NCBI RefSeq assembly: GCF_903652925.1
Contig: NZ_CAHLAR010000001.1
Location: 124,001-188,000 of the forward strand
Reading direction: 5' to 3'
DNA: 64,000 nucleotides
From: Achromobacter anxifer
GTDB taxonomy: Bacteria; Pseudomonadota; Gammaproteobacteria; Burkholderiales; Burkholderiaceae_B
A program made the translations under genes and the position numbers. Under the pieces are notes generated by a model. That model did no database searches. It was not told the origin of the DNA and saw only the letters and a list, made by a program, of their open reading frames with translations. This document shows positions 18,271-28,081 of this stretch, piece after piece (the first letter of the stretch is position 1; the number at the start of each line of letters is the position of its first letter).

Positions 18271-19389
18271 ATGAAGATCCTCTACACCAACTATCACAAG
18301 GGCGATGGCGGCGGGCACACCACTTATCTTGTCACGCTCATCCGGCACCTGGGAAGACAGCATAGCGTGACGCTGGCCGTGCCGTCCTCCAGCCGGCTGT
18401 ACAGCGAATCAGGGCTGGCGGACTTCAGCCGCAACGTGGCGGTGGAGTTCTCCAGCCGCGTCTGGCATACGCCGGCGGTGGTCGCGCGATTGGCGGAAGT
18501 CATGGAGGCCGAAAAATTCGACATCGTGCACGTCAACGGCTCCCTGGACCATCGCAGCGTGATGCTGGCCAGGATGCGCCTGCGCGGACGCCGACCGCGG
18601 GTGGTCTACACCAAGCACGACAACCATGAGATATCCGGGCTGGGGCCGTTCCTGCGCGCCAGCATGGCGACCGATCATGTCATCGCGGTCTGCGACGACT
18701 CCACGCGCAAGTTGTTGGAGTCGTCCTATGCCCGGTGCCCCATCAGCACGGTCAAGAACGGCGTGGACACGGTCCGCTACCAGCCGCGCCCGCCCTCGGA
18801 GTGCGCGGCCTTGCGCGCCGCCTGGCCGGTCGATACCGCGGGCCGCCTGGTCATCGGTAGCAACGCCGGCACCGCCAGCTACAAGAACTGGTTGAACATG
18901 GTTGAAGGCGTCGCGCTGCTGCCGGAAGCGCTGCGCCGCCAGGTGCTTGTGGCCGTTGCCGGCCAACCGCCAAGCATCGAGCAGCAGGCCCGCATCCTGG
19001 AGCTGGGCATGGAAAGCCAGGTCTATTACGCCGGCCTGCTGTCCGACGTGCGGCCCTTCGTGGCGGCCTTCGATCTGGGGTTTGTGCTGTCCACCCGTAT
19101 CGAGACCATCTCGTTCGCGTGCCGGGAAATGATGGCGATGGGCAAGCCCGTCATGGTGAGCCGCTACGCGGGGCTGCCCGAGAACATCGACGACGGCGTG
19201 GACGGCTGGGTGGTCGAGCCTTCTTCGCCCCGCAGCATCGCGCAATGCCTCGAGCGCATCATCCCGCAACGTCACAGGCTCGCAGCCATGGGCCAGGACG
19301 CGCGCGCCAAGAGCGTGGCCAAGTTCGGCGTCGACACCTTCGTCGCGCAGACGCTGGCCGTGTATGAGGATCTGCTGGCCTCTCCCTGA
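18271..19389 (+). CDS. GT4-family glycosyltransferase
   Basis: A 372-residue GT-B enzyme. The N-terminal domain opens MKILYTNYHKGDGGGHTTYL with the acceptor-side glycine loop. The C-terminal domain has the nucleotide-sugar pattern VKNGVDTVRYQP, AGLLSDVRPFVAAFDLGFVLS and the E-x7-E-like ETISFACREMMAMGKPVM. GT4 enzymes add sugars to lipopolysaccharide cores, exopolysaccharides or lipids; no other sugar gene is adjacent. It sits alone on the plus strand between the two-component genes and the RND operon, both on the minus strand. The ATG at 18271 is chosen by the family start. Confidence 0.88.
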   Translation: MKILYTNYHKGDGGGHTTYLVTLIRHLGRQHSVTLAVPSSSRLYSESGLADFSRNVAVEFSSRVWHTPAVVARLAEVMEAEKFDIVHVNGSLDHRSVMLARMRLRGRRPRVVYTKHDNHEISGLGPFLRASMATDHVIAVCDDSTRKLLESSYARCPISTVKNGVDTVRYQPRPPSECAALRAAWPVDTAGRLVIGSNAGTASYKNWLNMVEGVALLPEALRRQVLVAVAGQPPSIEQQARILELGMESQVYYAGLLSDVRPFVAAFDLGFVLSTRIETISFACREMMAMGKPVMVSRYAGLPENIDDGVDGWVVEPSSPRSIAQCLERIIPQRHRLAAMGQDARAKSVAKFGVDTFVAQTLAVYEDLLASP

Positions 19390-19428
19390 TTGATGGACAT
19401 GACCGTTTGTCGCCGTTTGTCGCCGTTG

Positions 19429-19472
19429 GCCGGCGTTGCGTGCACGCATGCGCAACGCCGGCTTTTTTTTTC
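19429..19472. terminator. Rho-independent terminator
   Basis: A 12-bp perfect stem (19429-19440 with 19451-19462), a ten-base loop and about eight T follow the glycosyltransferase. It overlaps the end of the convergent efflux operon, whose last stop is at 19471. Just before it, GTTTGTCGCC is repeated in tandem. Confidence 0.9.
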
Positions 19473-20838
19473 AACTGGCGCCGGCGCCGCGCAACTCTCT
19501 ACCCGCGCCCAGCGTGCGGTAGATGTCCACCCAGCGCAGCGCCACGTCGGTGGTCGCGCTGGATAGGGTGCGTTCGATGTCATAGGCGCTGCGCTGCGCG
19601 TCCAGCACTTCCAGCAGCGACACCATGCCGGCTTCGTACTGCCTGCGCGCCAGGTCCGCCGCTGTTTGCGCGGCGGCCGCGGCGGCGTTCAGCCGCGTCT
19701 GGCGCTGCATGGACTGGCCGTAGGCGTGGATGCTGGTCTGGCTTTCGCGAAAGGCGGCGCGCAGGGCCGACTCGTAGGCCAGGCGGCTCTGCGCCAGCCT
19801 GGCGTCGGCGCTTTCGATGCGGGCCCGGATGGCGCCGAAATCGAACAGGGGTTGCAGCAGCTGCATGCCGAGGGACCAGGATGGGCTGCTGACGCCGCTG
19901 TCGAAGCCGCCGAGGCCGCCCAGCGTCAGTTGGGGATAGCGCGCGGCCCGTTCCGCCGCCAGTTCGCCGCCGGCGGCAGCCATGCGCCTTTCGGCGGCGC
20001 GCACGTCCGGCCGCCAGCGCAAGGTTTCGGCCGGCATGGCGAGCAGGGCGCGGGCGGCATCCTGCCGCGGCACCCGCGGCCGTTCCGGTCCCAGTTCCAG
20101 CAAGCGGTCGATGACCGCGGCGTCGGTGGCCAGCAGGTAGGCGAGCGCGTAGCGGGCACTGGCGATTTGCTGCTGCGCCACCGGGATTTCGGCCAGGGTG
20201 GATTCATGCTCGGCCAGCATGCGTTCGGCGTCCAGCCGGTTGGCCATGCCCAGCCGCCGCCGGGCTTCGACCAGTTGCAGGGTGCGTCCGATCACCTCGC
20301 CGGTTTGCTGCGCCAGTTGCGCCTGCTGCTGCGCCAGGCGCAATTGCAGGTAGGCCACGGCCACTTCCGCCATCAGGCTCAGCCGCAGCGCCTCGTAGTC
20401 ATGCACGGCGGCCTGCACCTGGGCGCCGACGGCGTCGCGCTGGGCCCGCAGCCGGCCGAACAGGTCGATCTCCCAGGCCAGGTCCAATCCGTACCAGGAA
20501 GCGGGTTCGACGCCCGAGGCGCGCTGCGCGTTGGCTCCCGCGTTCAAGGTCGGATAGAGCGCGGCGCCGGCCAGGCGGCGCTGCGCACGCTGTTCCCGGA
20601 TGCGTTCGGCAGCCATGGCCAGGTCCAGGTTCGATGCCAGCACCTGTTCGAGCAGGCGGTCCAGCGCCGGGTCTTCGAATCCTTCCCACCAGCGCAAGGG
20701 CATGCCGGCATGGGCCAGCAGCGCGTCGGCGGACGGGCCCAGGTCTTGCGCGGAGGGTTCCGGCGGCACGGCGGAGCAGCCGGCCAGCAGGGCCGCCGCG
20801 ATGATGGCCGCAGCTGTTTTCAAGCGTTTCTTCTTCAT
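19471..20838 (-). CDS. RND efflux outer-membrane lipoprotein (NodT/OprM family)
   Basis: A 455-residue TolC-like channel with a lipoprotein signal peptide ending LLAGC (lipidated Cys20 or so) and two outer-membrane-efflux repeats: the PLRWWEGFEDPALDRLLEQVLASNLDL start and YGLDLAWEIDLFGRLRAQRDA, then the second repeat LRWRPDVRAAERRMAAA. It is the last gene of the operon and its ATG at 20838 overlaps the pump gene's stop (ATGA). It forms the outer-membrane exit of the tripartite pump. Confidence 0.95.
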   Translation of the reverse strand: MKKKRLKTAAAIIAAALLAGCSAVPPEPSAQDLGPSADALLAHAGMPLRWWEGFEDPALDRLLEQVLASNLDLAMAAERIREQRAQRRLAGAALYPTLNAGANAQRASGVEPASWYGLDLAWEIDLFGRLRAQRDAVGAQVQAAVHDYEALRLSLMAEVAVAYLQLRLAQQQAQLAQQTGEVIGRTLQLVEARRRLGMANRLDAERMLAEHESTLAEIPVAQQQIASARYALAYLLATDAAVIDRLLELGPERPRVPRQDAARALLAMPAETLRWRPDVRAAERRMAAAGGELAAERAARYPQLTLGGLGGFDSGVSSPSWSLGMQLLQPLFDFGAIRARIESADARLAQSRLAYESALRAAFRESQTSIHAYGQSMQRQTRLNAAAAAAQTAADLARRQYEAGMVSLLEVLDAQRSAYDIERTLSSATTDVALRWVDIYRTLGAGRELRGAGAS

Positions 20839-23800
20839 GCCTGCGGACTCTTGGTCAATGCTTGCGGGGCCGGCGTCCTGTCGCGCAGGAACAGGCGGTT
20901 CAACGCCAGGAACACCACCGGGGTGGTCAACAAGGTCAGCAGCTGGCTGATGGCCAGTCCGCCCACGATGGCGACGCCCAGCGGTTCGCGCAGTTCCGCG
21001 CCGGTGCCGAACGCCAGCATCAGCGGCACGGCGCCTAGCGCCGCCGCCAGGGTGGTCATCATGATCGGACGGAACCGCACCAGGCAGGCTTCGCGCATGG
21101 CCTGTTGCGGCGAGAGGCCGCGTTCGCGCTGTGCCTGCAAGGCGAAGTCCACCAGCAGGATGCCGTTCTTCTTGACGATACCGATCAGCAGGATCAGGCC
21201 GATCAGCGCCATGACCGAGAAATCCAGACCCCAAAGCCAGAGGAACAGGATGGCGCCGAGCCCGGCCGACGGCAGCGTGGACAGGATCGCCAGCGGATGC
21301 ACGAAGCTCTCGTAGAGCACACCCAGGATGATGTACACGGCCAGCAGCGCCGCCAGGATCAGCCAGGGCTGGCTGGCGAGAGAGTCCTGGAAGGCTTGCG
21401 CCGCGCCCTGGAACGTGCCGGTCACGTTCGCCGGCATGGCCAGCGTTTCGCGCAGCTGTTCCAGGCGCTGCACCGCCGCGCCCAGCGCCACGCCGGGCGG
21501 CAGGTTGAAGGACAGGTTGGCGGCGGGCAGCAGCGAATCGTGCACGATGACCGCGGGCCCGCGCACCGGCTCTTCGAGCCGCGCGAAGCTCAGCAGCGGC
21601 ACCATCTCTCCGGTCAGGGGCGAGCGCAGCTGGAAGTACGCGAGGCTGTCGGCCGTGCCGCGCTGGTGGCGGTCGATCTCCAGCACCACGTAGTACTGGT
21701 TGGCTTCGGTCTGGATCTGATTGACCTGGCGCTGGCCGAACGCGTCGTACAAGGCATTGTCCACGTCGCTGGCGCTGAATCCGTAGCGCGCCGCGGTCGC
21801 GCGATCCACCGTCAGTCTTGTGATCTGGGCGTCCCATTGCAGATCGTGCGAGGCATCGCGGAACAGCGGGTCGCGCTGCATGGCCGCGGTCAGCTTTTCC
21901 GCCCACTCGGCCAGTTGCCCGCTGTCCTGGGCGCGCATCACGTAGAGGTATTGGGCGCGCGGCTGGCCGGCGCCGATGTTGATGTCCTGCGCGGCGCGCA
22001 GGAACACCTGGATGCCGGGTATCTGCGCGAACTTGGGCCTCAGCCGGTCGATGATCTGGCTGGCGCTGGCATCGCGGTCGCCCGGGTCGCTCAGTACCAG
22101 CCAGATGCGGCCGTTGCCCAGCGTGGCCGAGCCGCCCACGGCATGGTTCACGCCCACGATGTCCGGGTCGGCCTGGACGATGGCCTCGATCTGCTTGTGC
22201 TTGGCCTCCATGTCCTCGTACGAAATATCGGAGGCTGCGCGCGTCACGCCGATGATGAAGCCCGTGTCCTGCAGCGGGAAGAAGCCCTTGGGGATCGCCA
22301 CGAAGCTGGCGATGCTGGCAAGCACGGTCAGCAGGAAGGACAGCAGCGTGATGCGCTGGTGCGCCAGCACCCAGTCCAGCGCGCGCGTGTAGAGCCGCAA
22401 CAGGCGGCCCGGCGCAGGCGTCGCGGCGCCGTGATGCTGCGGCTTCATGAACAGGCTGGCCAGCGTGGGCGCGAGCGTCAGGCAGACGATCAGGGAAATC
22501 ATGATGGCCGCCGTGGTGGTCAGCGCGAATTCGCTGAACAGCCGGCCGACGATGCCCTCCATGAACAGCAGCGGGATGAAGGCGGCCACGAGCGACACGC
22601 TGATGGACATGACGGTGAAGCCGATTTCCCGCGTGCCGCGCAAGGCCGCCTCGCGCATGCCGGCGCCGGCTTCTAGGTGGCGGTGGATGTTTTCGATGAC
22701 CACGATGGCGTCGTCGACGATGAAGCCCACCGCCACCACGATCGCCACCAGCGTCAGGTTGTTCAGGCTGAACCCGGCCAGCGACATCAGCGCGAACGTC
22801 GCCACCAGCGACACGCCCAGCACCGAGGCCACGATCAGCGTCGCCGACGTCTGCCGCAGGAACGCCGCCATGACGGCGATCACCAGGACGATGGCGATGG
22901 CCAGGGTCAGCTGTACCTCGTGCAGGGAGGAGCGGATGGTGCGGGTGCGGTCGTTGTAGATTTCCACCGCCACGTCCGCCGGCAGCGCCGCCTGCAGCGC
23001 GGGCAGCGCCTGGGTGATGCGGTCCACGGTGGCGATGATGTTGGCGCCGGGCTGGCGCCGGATGATCAGCACCACGCCCGGCTTGCCGCCCGGCCAGACG
23101 CCGGTGTAGTCGTCTTCGGCGCCATGTTCCACCGAGGCCACGTCGCGCAGCAGCACGGGTTCGCCTTCGCGGTAGCCGATGATCAGCTCGCCGTACTCCG
23201 CGGGGTCGAACAGCTGGTCGTTCACCGCCAGCGTGGCGACGCGGTCCGCGCTGAACAAGGCGCCCTTGGGCAGGTTCACGCTGTTGCGCTGGATCGCTTC
23301 GCGCACGTCCTGCAGGGTGCTGCGGGTGGCGGCCAGGGCCTCCGGATTGGCGCGTATCCGTATCGCCGGCCGGCGCAGCCCGGTCAGGGATATCTGGCCC
23401 ACGCCTTCCACCTGGCTCAGCTGGCGCGACAGCACGGTTTCCACCTGGTCGCTCAGTTCGGTCAGGGACAGCGTCTCCGACGTGACGCTGAGGATCAGGA
23501 TGGGGCTGTCGGCGGGATTCACCTTGCGCCAGGTCGGCAGGTTGGGCAGGTCGGCGGGCAGCCGGCCCGCCGCCGTGTTGATGGCGGCCTGGATTTCCTG
23601 GGCCGCCACGTCGATGTTCTTTTCCAGGGAGAACTGCAGCGTCAGCGTGGTGGTCCCGATGGAGCTGGACGAGGTCATTTCGGTCACACCGGGAATCGCG
23701 CTGAACTGCACCTCCAGCGGCGTGGCGACCGATGAGGCCATGGTCTGGGCGCTGGCCCCGGGCAGCCGCGCCTCGACCTGGATCGTGGGGAAGTCCACCT

Positions 23801-23924
23801 CGGGCAGCGGCGCCACGGGCAGGCGGAAGTAGGCGAGCACGCCCAGCAGCACGGTGGCCAGCGTCAGCAGCACCGTGCCCACGGGGTGCGCGATGCACCA
23901 GGCGTAGAGGCTAGGGCGCTGCAT
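20835..23924 (-). CDS. RND multidrug efflux permease (MdtB/MdtC-type, HAE1 family)
   Basis: A 1029-residue inner-membrane proton antiporter. It opens CIAHPVGTVLLTLATVLLGVLAYFRLPVAPLPEVDFPTI, a typical MdtB/C start, and carries the proton-relay aspartates in VGFIVDDAIVVIENI and the repeated Pn-domain pattern. A single permease gene is present, unlike the mdtBC pair of enterobacteria, so a homotrimer is expected. Its start overlaps the end of the fusion-protein gene by 14 bases and its stop overlaps the next start, indicating one operon. Confidence 0.96.
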   Translation of the reverse strand: MQRPSLYAWCIAHPVGTVLLTLATVLLGVLAYFRLPVAPLPEVDFPTIQVEARLPGASAQTMASSVATPLEVQFSAIPGVTEMTSSSSIGTTTLTLQFSLEKNIDVAAQEIQAAINTAAGRLPADLPNLPTWRKVNPADSPILILSVTSETLSLTELSDQVETVLSRQLSQVEGVGQISLTGLRRPAIRIRANPEALAATRSTLQDVREAIQRNSVNLPKGALFSADRVATLAVNDQLFDPAEYGELIIGYREGEPVLLRDVASVEHGAEDDYTGVWPGGKPGVVLIIRRQPGANIIATVDRITQALPALQAALPADVAVEIYNDRTRTIRSSLHEVQLTLAIAIVLVIAVMAAFLRQTSATLIVASVLGVSLVATFALMSLAGFSLNNLTLVAIVVAVGFIVDDAIVVIENIHRHLEAGAGMREAALRGTREIGFTVMSISVSLVAAFIPLLFMEGIVGRLFSEFALTTTAAIMISLIVCLTLAPTLASLFMKPQHHGAATPAPGRLLRLYTRALDWVLAHQRITLLSFLLTVLASIASFVAIPKGFFPLQDTGFIIGVTRAASDISYEDMEAKHKQIEAIVQADPDIVGVNHAVGGSATLGNGRIWLVLSDPGDRDASASQIIDRLRPKFAQIPGIQVFLRAAQDINIGAGQPRAQYLYVMRAQDSGQLAEWAEKLTAAMQRDPLFRDASHDLQWDAQITRLTVDRATAARYGFSASDVDNALYDAFGQRQVNQIQTEANQYYVVLEIDRHQRGTADSLAYFQLRSPLTGEMVPLLSFARLEEPVRGPAVIVHDSLLPAANLSFNLPPGVALGAAVQRLEQLRETLAMPANVTGTFQGAAQAFQDSLASQPWLILAALLAVYIILGVLYESFVHPLAILSTLPSAGLGAILFLWLWGLDFSVMALIGLILLIGIVKKNGILLVDFALQAQRERGLSPQQAMREACLVRFRPIMMTTLAAALGAVPLMLAFGTGAELREPLGVAIVGGLAISQLLTLLTTPVVFLALNRLFLRDRTPAPQALTKSPQA

Positions 23925-25119
23925 CGTCGCCCGCCTTTGCCGCGCCTGCGGCAGCCAGCCGGGATTGCCCGGATGCGTCTTCCGCGGCTTCCGCGCGCAC
24001 GCGCGCGCCGGGATACAGCCGCGAGGCGCCGTCCACCACGACGGATGCGTCTTGCGCCAGGCCGTCCACCACCGCCCATTCGTCGGTGGCGTACCGCAGC
24101 TGTACCGGCACGGGCTGCGTCGTGGCGTCGTCCACGCGCCAGACGAACCGGCCGTTCTCGCCGCGCTGCACGGCCTTGGCCGGGACCACCAGCACGTCGT
24201 TCATGACTTGCAGCGCCACCGTCGCCACCACAGATTGCCCGGGCCAGAGCCGGCCTTGCGGATTGTCGAACAGCGCCTTCAGGCGCACGGTGCCGCTGGC
24301 CGCGGAAACCTGGTTGTCGATCAGGCTCAGGCGTCCCTGCGCCAGCAGGTCGCCGCCGTCGCTGGCATAGGCCTGCACCGGCACCGGGGCGGTCCCGGCC
24401 AGCGCCTCGCGGATGCGCGGGAGCAGGGATTGGGGCAGGGAGATCTCCACCGAGATCGGGTCCATCTGGACGACGGTGAACAGTACCTGCGCCTCGGCCG
24501 TGCGCAGCACGTTGCCCGCATGCAGCCGCTGGATGCCGACACGGCCGTTCAGCGGCGAGCGGATCTCGGTATGCGACAGCAGGACCTGCTGGGTCTGCAC
24601 GGCGGCCTCCAGGTTGCGCGCCGACGCGTCCAGTTCGCTCACCCTTGCCGCCTGCTGTTCCAGCACCTGCGTGGACACGGCCTCTTCCTTGCGCAGGCTG
24701 CGATAACGCGCCAGGTCCAGCCGCGCGACCCGCAATTGCGCCACGGCCATGGCGTGCTGCGCCCGCGCCTGCGCCAGCGCGGAGACGATCAGCCGGTCGT
24801 CGATGCGGGCCAGCACGTCGCCGGTGCCGACGGTCATGCCCTCGCGGGCCACGACCTCGTCCAGCACGCCGTCGACCTGGCTGCGCACGTCGACGCTGCG
24901 CAGAGAGCGGACATCGCCGGGCGCCCGGTGCAGCATCGGCACCTCGGCGCGCTGTTCGACGGTTGCGGTCCGCACCGGAATCAGCGGCCTTTCGGCCAGC
25001 GCCGCCGCGCCGGTGTCGTCCGGCCACCATAAATAGGCGGCGAATGCGGCCGCGGCGGCAAGCAAGGCCGTGGTCGCCATCACCCGTGGGCGGGTGTAGA
25101 GCTGGGTGGGGGACATCAT
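23911..25119 (-). CDS. RND efflux periplasmic adaptor (membrane fusion protein, MdtA-like)
   Basis: A 402-residue adaptor with an N-terminal anchor (VMATTALLAAAAAFAAYLWW), a barrel-sandwich/lipoyl half (VDVRSQVDGVLDEVVAREGMTV), a coiled-coil hairpin of about residues 105-165, and the second lipoyl half at ILSHTEIRSPLNGRVGIQ-like LLSHTEIRSPLNGRVG. It links the pump to the outer-membrane channel. It is the first gene of the operon; the 267-base gap upstream (25120-25386) contains a tandem GCTGACGC repeat (about 25245-25263) but no clear promoter. Confidence 0.95.
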   Translation of the reverse strand: MMSPTQLYTRPRVMATTALLAAAAAFAAYLWWPDDTGAAALAERPLIPVRTATVEQRAEVPMLHRAPGDVRSLRSVDVRSQVDGVLDEVVAREGMTVGTGDVLARIDDRLIVSALAQARAQHAMAVAQLRVARLDLARYRSLRKEEAVSTQVLEQQAARVSELDASARNLEAAVQTQQVLLSHTEIRSPLNGRVGIQRLHAGNVLRTAEAQVLFTVVQMDPISVEISLPQSLLPRIREALAGTAPVPVQAYASDGGDLLAQGRLSLIDNQVSAASGTVRLKALFDNPQGRLWPGQSVVATVALQVMNDVLVVPAKAVQRGENGRFVWRVDDATTQPVPVQLRYATDEWAVVDGLAQDASVVVDGASRLYPGARVRAEAAEDASGQSRLAAAGAAKAGDDAAP

Positions 25120-25386
25120 GGTCGTGTGGCCCTGGTAGCAAAGGTGGAACGCTGGCGCGGCCGGTCGCGGCGCGGCGCGTGGCGGGCGCTGCGCCGCGCT
25201 CGGCGGCTTGATGAGGGCACTCTAAAGAACCCACCCTGTCCCAGGGCTGACGCTTTGCTGACGCGGAAATGACCGAGCTGTATTTGCCGCGCGCGGCGGG
25301 GATCCGCCGGGCGGCGGACGCCGGCGGGGTTATGTGTCCCTTAATTGATGCCCGCGGCGGGGCTCAGTGGATGCGCAGAGCGGGGC

Positions 25387-26019
25387 TCAGGGCGCGCTGC
25401 GGCGGTAGAGCGCCAGGGGCGCCGCCAGCCCGATCAGCAGGCCGCCGCAGACGCGGTTCAGCCAGCGCAGGCCGGCGCCCTGGAAGGCGCGCACCATCTG
25501 CGCGCCCAGCGCCGCGTAGGCCAGCATCACGGCGATGTTCATCAGCGCCATCACGCCGGCCAGCACGGCGTACTGGGCGAACAGGGGCGCGGCCGGGTTG
25601 ATGAACTGGGGCAGGAAGGCGGACATGAACAGCAGCGCCTTGGGATTGGTCAGCGCCACGGCGAAGCTGCGCAGGCCCAGCGCCAGGCCGGCGGGGCGCG
25701 GGGCGTCCGGCTGGGCGGACGGCATGACCAGCGCCGCGTCCGAGCGCAGCATCTTCCAGCCCAGATAGGCCAGATAGGCCGCGCCCACCCATTTGATGAG
25801 CTGGAAGGCGATTTCGGAGGCCGCCAGCACCACGCCCAGGCCCGAGGCCACCGCGCCGATCAGGATCAGGTCGGCCAGCACCGCGCCGCCCATGCCCCAG
25901 CAGGCCGCGCGCACGCCGTGGCGCGAACCGTTGCTCATGGCGAGCAGGACGGTGGGGCCCGGCGTGACGATGGTGACGGCCGAGGCCAGGACGAAGAGCA
26001 GCAGCGTGGCAAGGGTCAT
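25387..26019 (-). CDS. LysE/RhtB-family amino-acid exporter
   Basis: A 210-residue inner-membrane protein with about six helices. The family motif is LASAVTIVTPGPTVLLAMSNGSRHG near the N terminus, followed by LIKWVGAAYLAYLGWKMLRS and LTNPKALLFMSAFLPQFI. These proteins export amino acids or homoserine lactones. The ATG at 26019 lies next to a CCC-rich leader; it diverges from rsmB across 93 bases. Confidence 0.93.
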   Translation of the reverse strand: MTLATLLLFVLASAVTIVTPGPTVLLAMSNGSRHGVRAACWGMGGAVLADLILIGAVASGLGVVLAASEIAFQLIKWVGAAYLAYLGWKMLRSDAALVMPSAQPDAPRPAGLALGLRSFAVALTNPKALLFMSAFLPQFINPAAPLFAQYAVLAGVMALMNIAVMLAYAALGAQMVRAFQGAGLRWLNRVCGGLLIGLAAPLALYRRSAP

Positions 26020-26112
26020 GAGGGGGCTCCGTGGCAGGGGCCAGTGTGCCGTGGCCGGCGCCGTTCGTCCAGGTCCGGCTACCATAGCGGTCTTATCTCC
26101 TGAATTTGCACC

Positions 26113-27450
26113 ATGTCCACGCGTTCCGACTCCCCCAATCTGGCCCCTCCGCTGTCTTCCGTCCTGCTTTCCAGCGCGGAGGTGGTCGAGGGCGTGCTGG
26201 AAGGCCGTTCTCTGACGGACGCGCTGGCCGACGTCGAGTCGTCCCTGCGGCCGGCCACGCAGGCCGTGTCGTTCCATGCCATGCGCTACCTGGGCTGGGC
26301 CGACGCCGTGGGCCGCGAAATGGTGCAGCGCTATCCCAGCGTGCTGTTCGAATCCCTGCTGCTGGTCTCGCTGACCCTGCTGAAGGAAGAGGGCGATGCC
26401 GCCGCGGCCCTGCCGGGCATGCCGGTCTACGCGGCCCACACGGTGGTGGACCAGGCGGTGACGGGCGCCTCCCGCAGCCGCAGCCTGGCTTCCTTTAAAG
26501 GCATGCTCAACGCCTGCCTGCGCCGTTTCCTGCGCGAGCGGGCGGCGCTTGAAGCGGCGGTCGCGGACAGTCCGGAAGCCCAATGGAACCACCCCGGCTG
26601 GTGGGTCAAGCAGCTGAGCGTGGCCTATCCGCAGCAATGGCGCGAGATCCTGGCGTCGGCCAATCTGCCCGCGCCGCTGACCTTGCGCGTCAACCGCCGC
26701 CGTGCCAGCCGCGAGCAGGTGCTGGCCGCCTTCCAGGCCGCCGGCCTGGCGGCCGAGCCCGTGGGCCAGTCCGGCCTGGTGCTGGGCACGCCCAAGCCCG
26801 TGACGCAATTGCCCGGCTTTGCCGAGGGCTGGTGGTCGGTGCAGGATGCCGGCGCGCAATTGGCCGCTGAATTGCTGGCGCCCGCCGATGGCATGCGGGT
26901 GCTGGACGCCTGCTCGGCGCCCGGCGGCAAGACCGCGCATCTGCTGGAACTGGCCGACATCGACCTGCTGGCCCTGGACGCCGACGCCGACCGGCTGGCG
27001 CGGGTCGGCCAGAATCTGGACCGGCTGGGATTGGCAAGCAAGCGTGTCGAGTTGAAAGCGGCCGATGCCGCCGACCTGGACGCCTGGTGGGACGGCAAGC
27101 CGTTCGACGCGGTGCTGGCCGACGTGCCCTGCACGGCCTCGGGCATCGTGCGCCGCCATCCCGACATCCGCTGGCTGCGCCGCGAGAACGACGTGCGGCG
27201 CACGGCCACGCTGCAGGCCAAAATCCTGGACGCGCTCTGGCGCACCGTGGCGCCGGGCGGCCGGCTGCTGTATGTGACCTGCTCGATCTTCCCGATCGAG
27301 GGCACGCGCCAGGCGCTGGAGTTCCTGCAGCGCCATCCCGAGGCGACGCGGCTGGACGCGCCGGGCCAGTTGCTGCCAGTTGCGGTCGATGCAACACCGG
27401 CGGCACAGCATGACGGGTTTTTCTACGCCTTGTTTGCCAAGCAGTCCTGA
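26113..27450 (+). CDS. rsmB: 16S rRNA (cytosine(967)-C5)-methyltransferase RsmB
   Basis: A 445-residue protein with an N-terminal NusB-like RNA-binding domain (about residues 15-150) and a C-terminal SAM-dependent Nol1/Nop2/Sun domain. The SAM motif is VLDACSAPGGKTAHLLEL; the catalytic cysteines are in VPCTASGIVRRHPDIRW and YVTCSIFPIE. It opens the conserved betaproteobacterial block rsmB-DUF4390-ntrY-ntrX-trkA-trkH. Confidence 0.96.
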   Translation: MSTRSDSPNLAPPLSSVLLSSAEVVEGVLEGRSLTDALADVESSLRPATQAVSFHAMRYLGWADAVGREMVQRYPSVLFESLLLVSLTLLKEEGDAAAALPGMPVYAAHTVVDQAVTGASRSRSLASFKGMLNACLRRFLRERAALEAAVADSPEAQWNHPGWWVKQLSVAYPQQWREILASANLPAPLTLRVNRRRASREQVLAAFQAAGLAAEPVGQSGLVLGTPKPVTQLPGFAEGWWSVQDAGAQLAAELLAPADGMRVLDACSAPGGKTAHLLELADIDLLALDADADRLARVGQNLDRLGLASKRVELKAADAADLDAWWDGKPFDAVLADVPCTASGIVRRHPDIRWLRRENDVRRTATLQAKILDALWRTVAPGGRLLYVTCSIFPIEGTRQALEFLQRHPEATRLDAPGQLLPVAVDATPAAQHDGFFYALFAKQS

Positions 27451-27490
27451 ATCGCCAAGAATAGGGGGCATGACGTAGTTCCGGTGCCGT

Positions 27491-28081
27491 ATGTCCATTA
27501 TTCCGCGCTTATTTCTCGGGTTGTTGCTCGCATTTGCCTTGCTTTCCTTCGTGCCGGGCGGCGAGGCGCATGGGGCCGAACCCAAGGTCACGGAAGTGCG
27601 GCCGGCCGTGCGCGACGGCAAGCTGGAAATCGACGCGGACATCGAGTTCGAACTGAACCAGCAATTGCGGGACGCGGCCCAGCGCGGGGTTCCGCTGTAC
27701 TTCACGGCCGATCTCACCATCACGCGCGAACGCTGGTGGTGGTTCGACAAGTCCCTGGTCGATACCTCCCGGACCTGGCGCATCATCTACAACGCCCTGA
27801 CGCGTCAATGGCGCGTCGGCGTGGGCGAACTGACCTTCCCGGTCGCCTCGCTGGATGACGCGATGAGCGTCATCCGCCATATCCGCAACTGGGCGGTCGA
27901 GGACGCCGACGAGTTCGACGCCGGCGTGCTCTACGGCGGCCATCTGCGCCTGCGCCTGGATACCTCGCTGCTGCCGCGGCCCTTCCAGGTCAATGCCCTG
28001 AACAGCAGCTCCTGGGTCCAATCGACCCCGCGGACCGACTTCTCGTTCGTGCTGAGCGACAAGGAGAAAGACCCATCATGA
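27491..28081 (+). CDS. DUF4390 domain periplasmic protein
   Basis: A 196-residue protein with an N-terminal signal peptide (FLGLLLAFALLSFVPGGEAHGA) and a single DUF4390 domain rich in beta strands, with the aromatic WWWFDKSLVD segment. Family function is unknown. Its stop overlaps the ntrY start (ATGA), and DUF4390 is regularly found directly before ntrY in betaproteobacteria, which hints at a role in that signalling path. Confidence 0.92.
   Translation: MSIIPRLFLGLLLAFALLSFVPGGEAHGAEPKVTEVRPAVRDGKLEIDADIEFELNQQLRDAAQRGVPLYFTADLTITRERWWWFDKSLVDTSRTWRIIYNALTRQWRVGVGELTFPVASLDDAMSVIRHIRNWAVEDADEFDAGVLYGGHLRLRLDTSLLPRPFQVNALNSSSWVQSTPRTDFSFVLSDKEKDPS

Noticed and set aside
19471-23898. A single 1475-codon frame spanning pump and channel
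   Set aside because: The first 1000 or so codons are the wrong frame of the RND gene; only the tail is the real outer-membrane channel, starting at 20838.
25387-27786. A 799-codon frame ending in the LysE exporter
   Set aside because: The upstream part is antisense to rsmB; the exporter starts at 26019.
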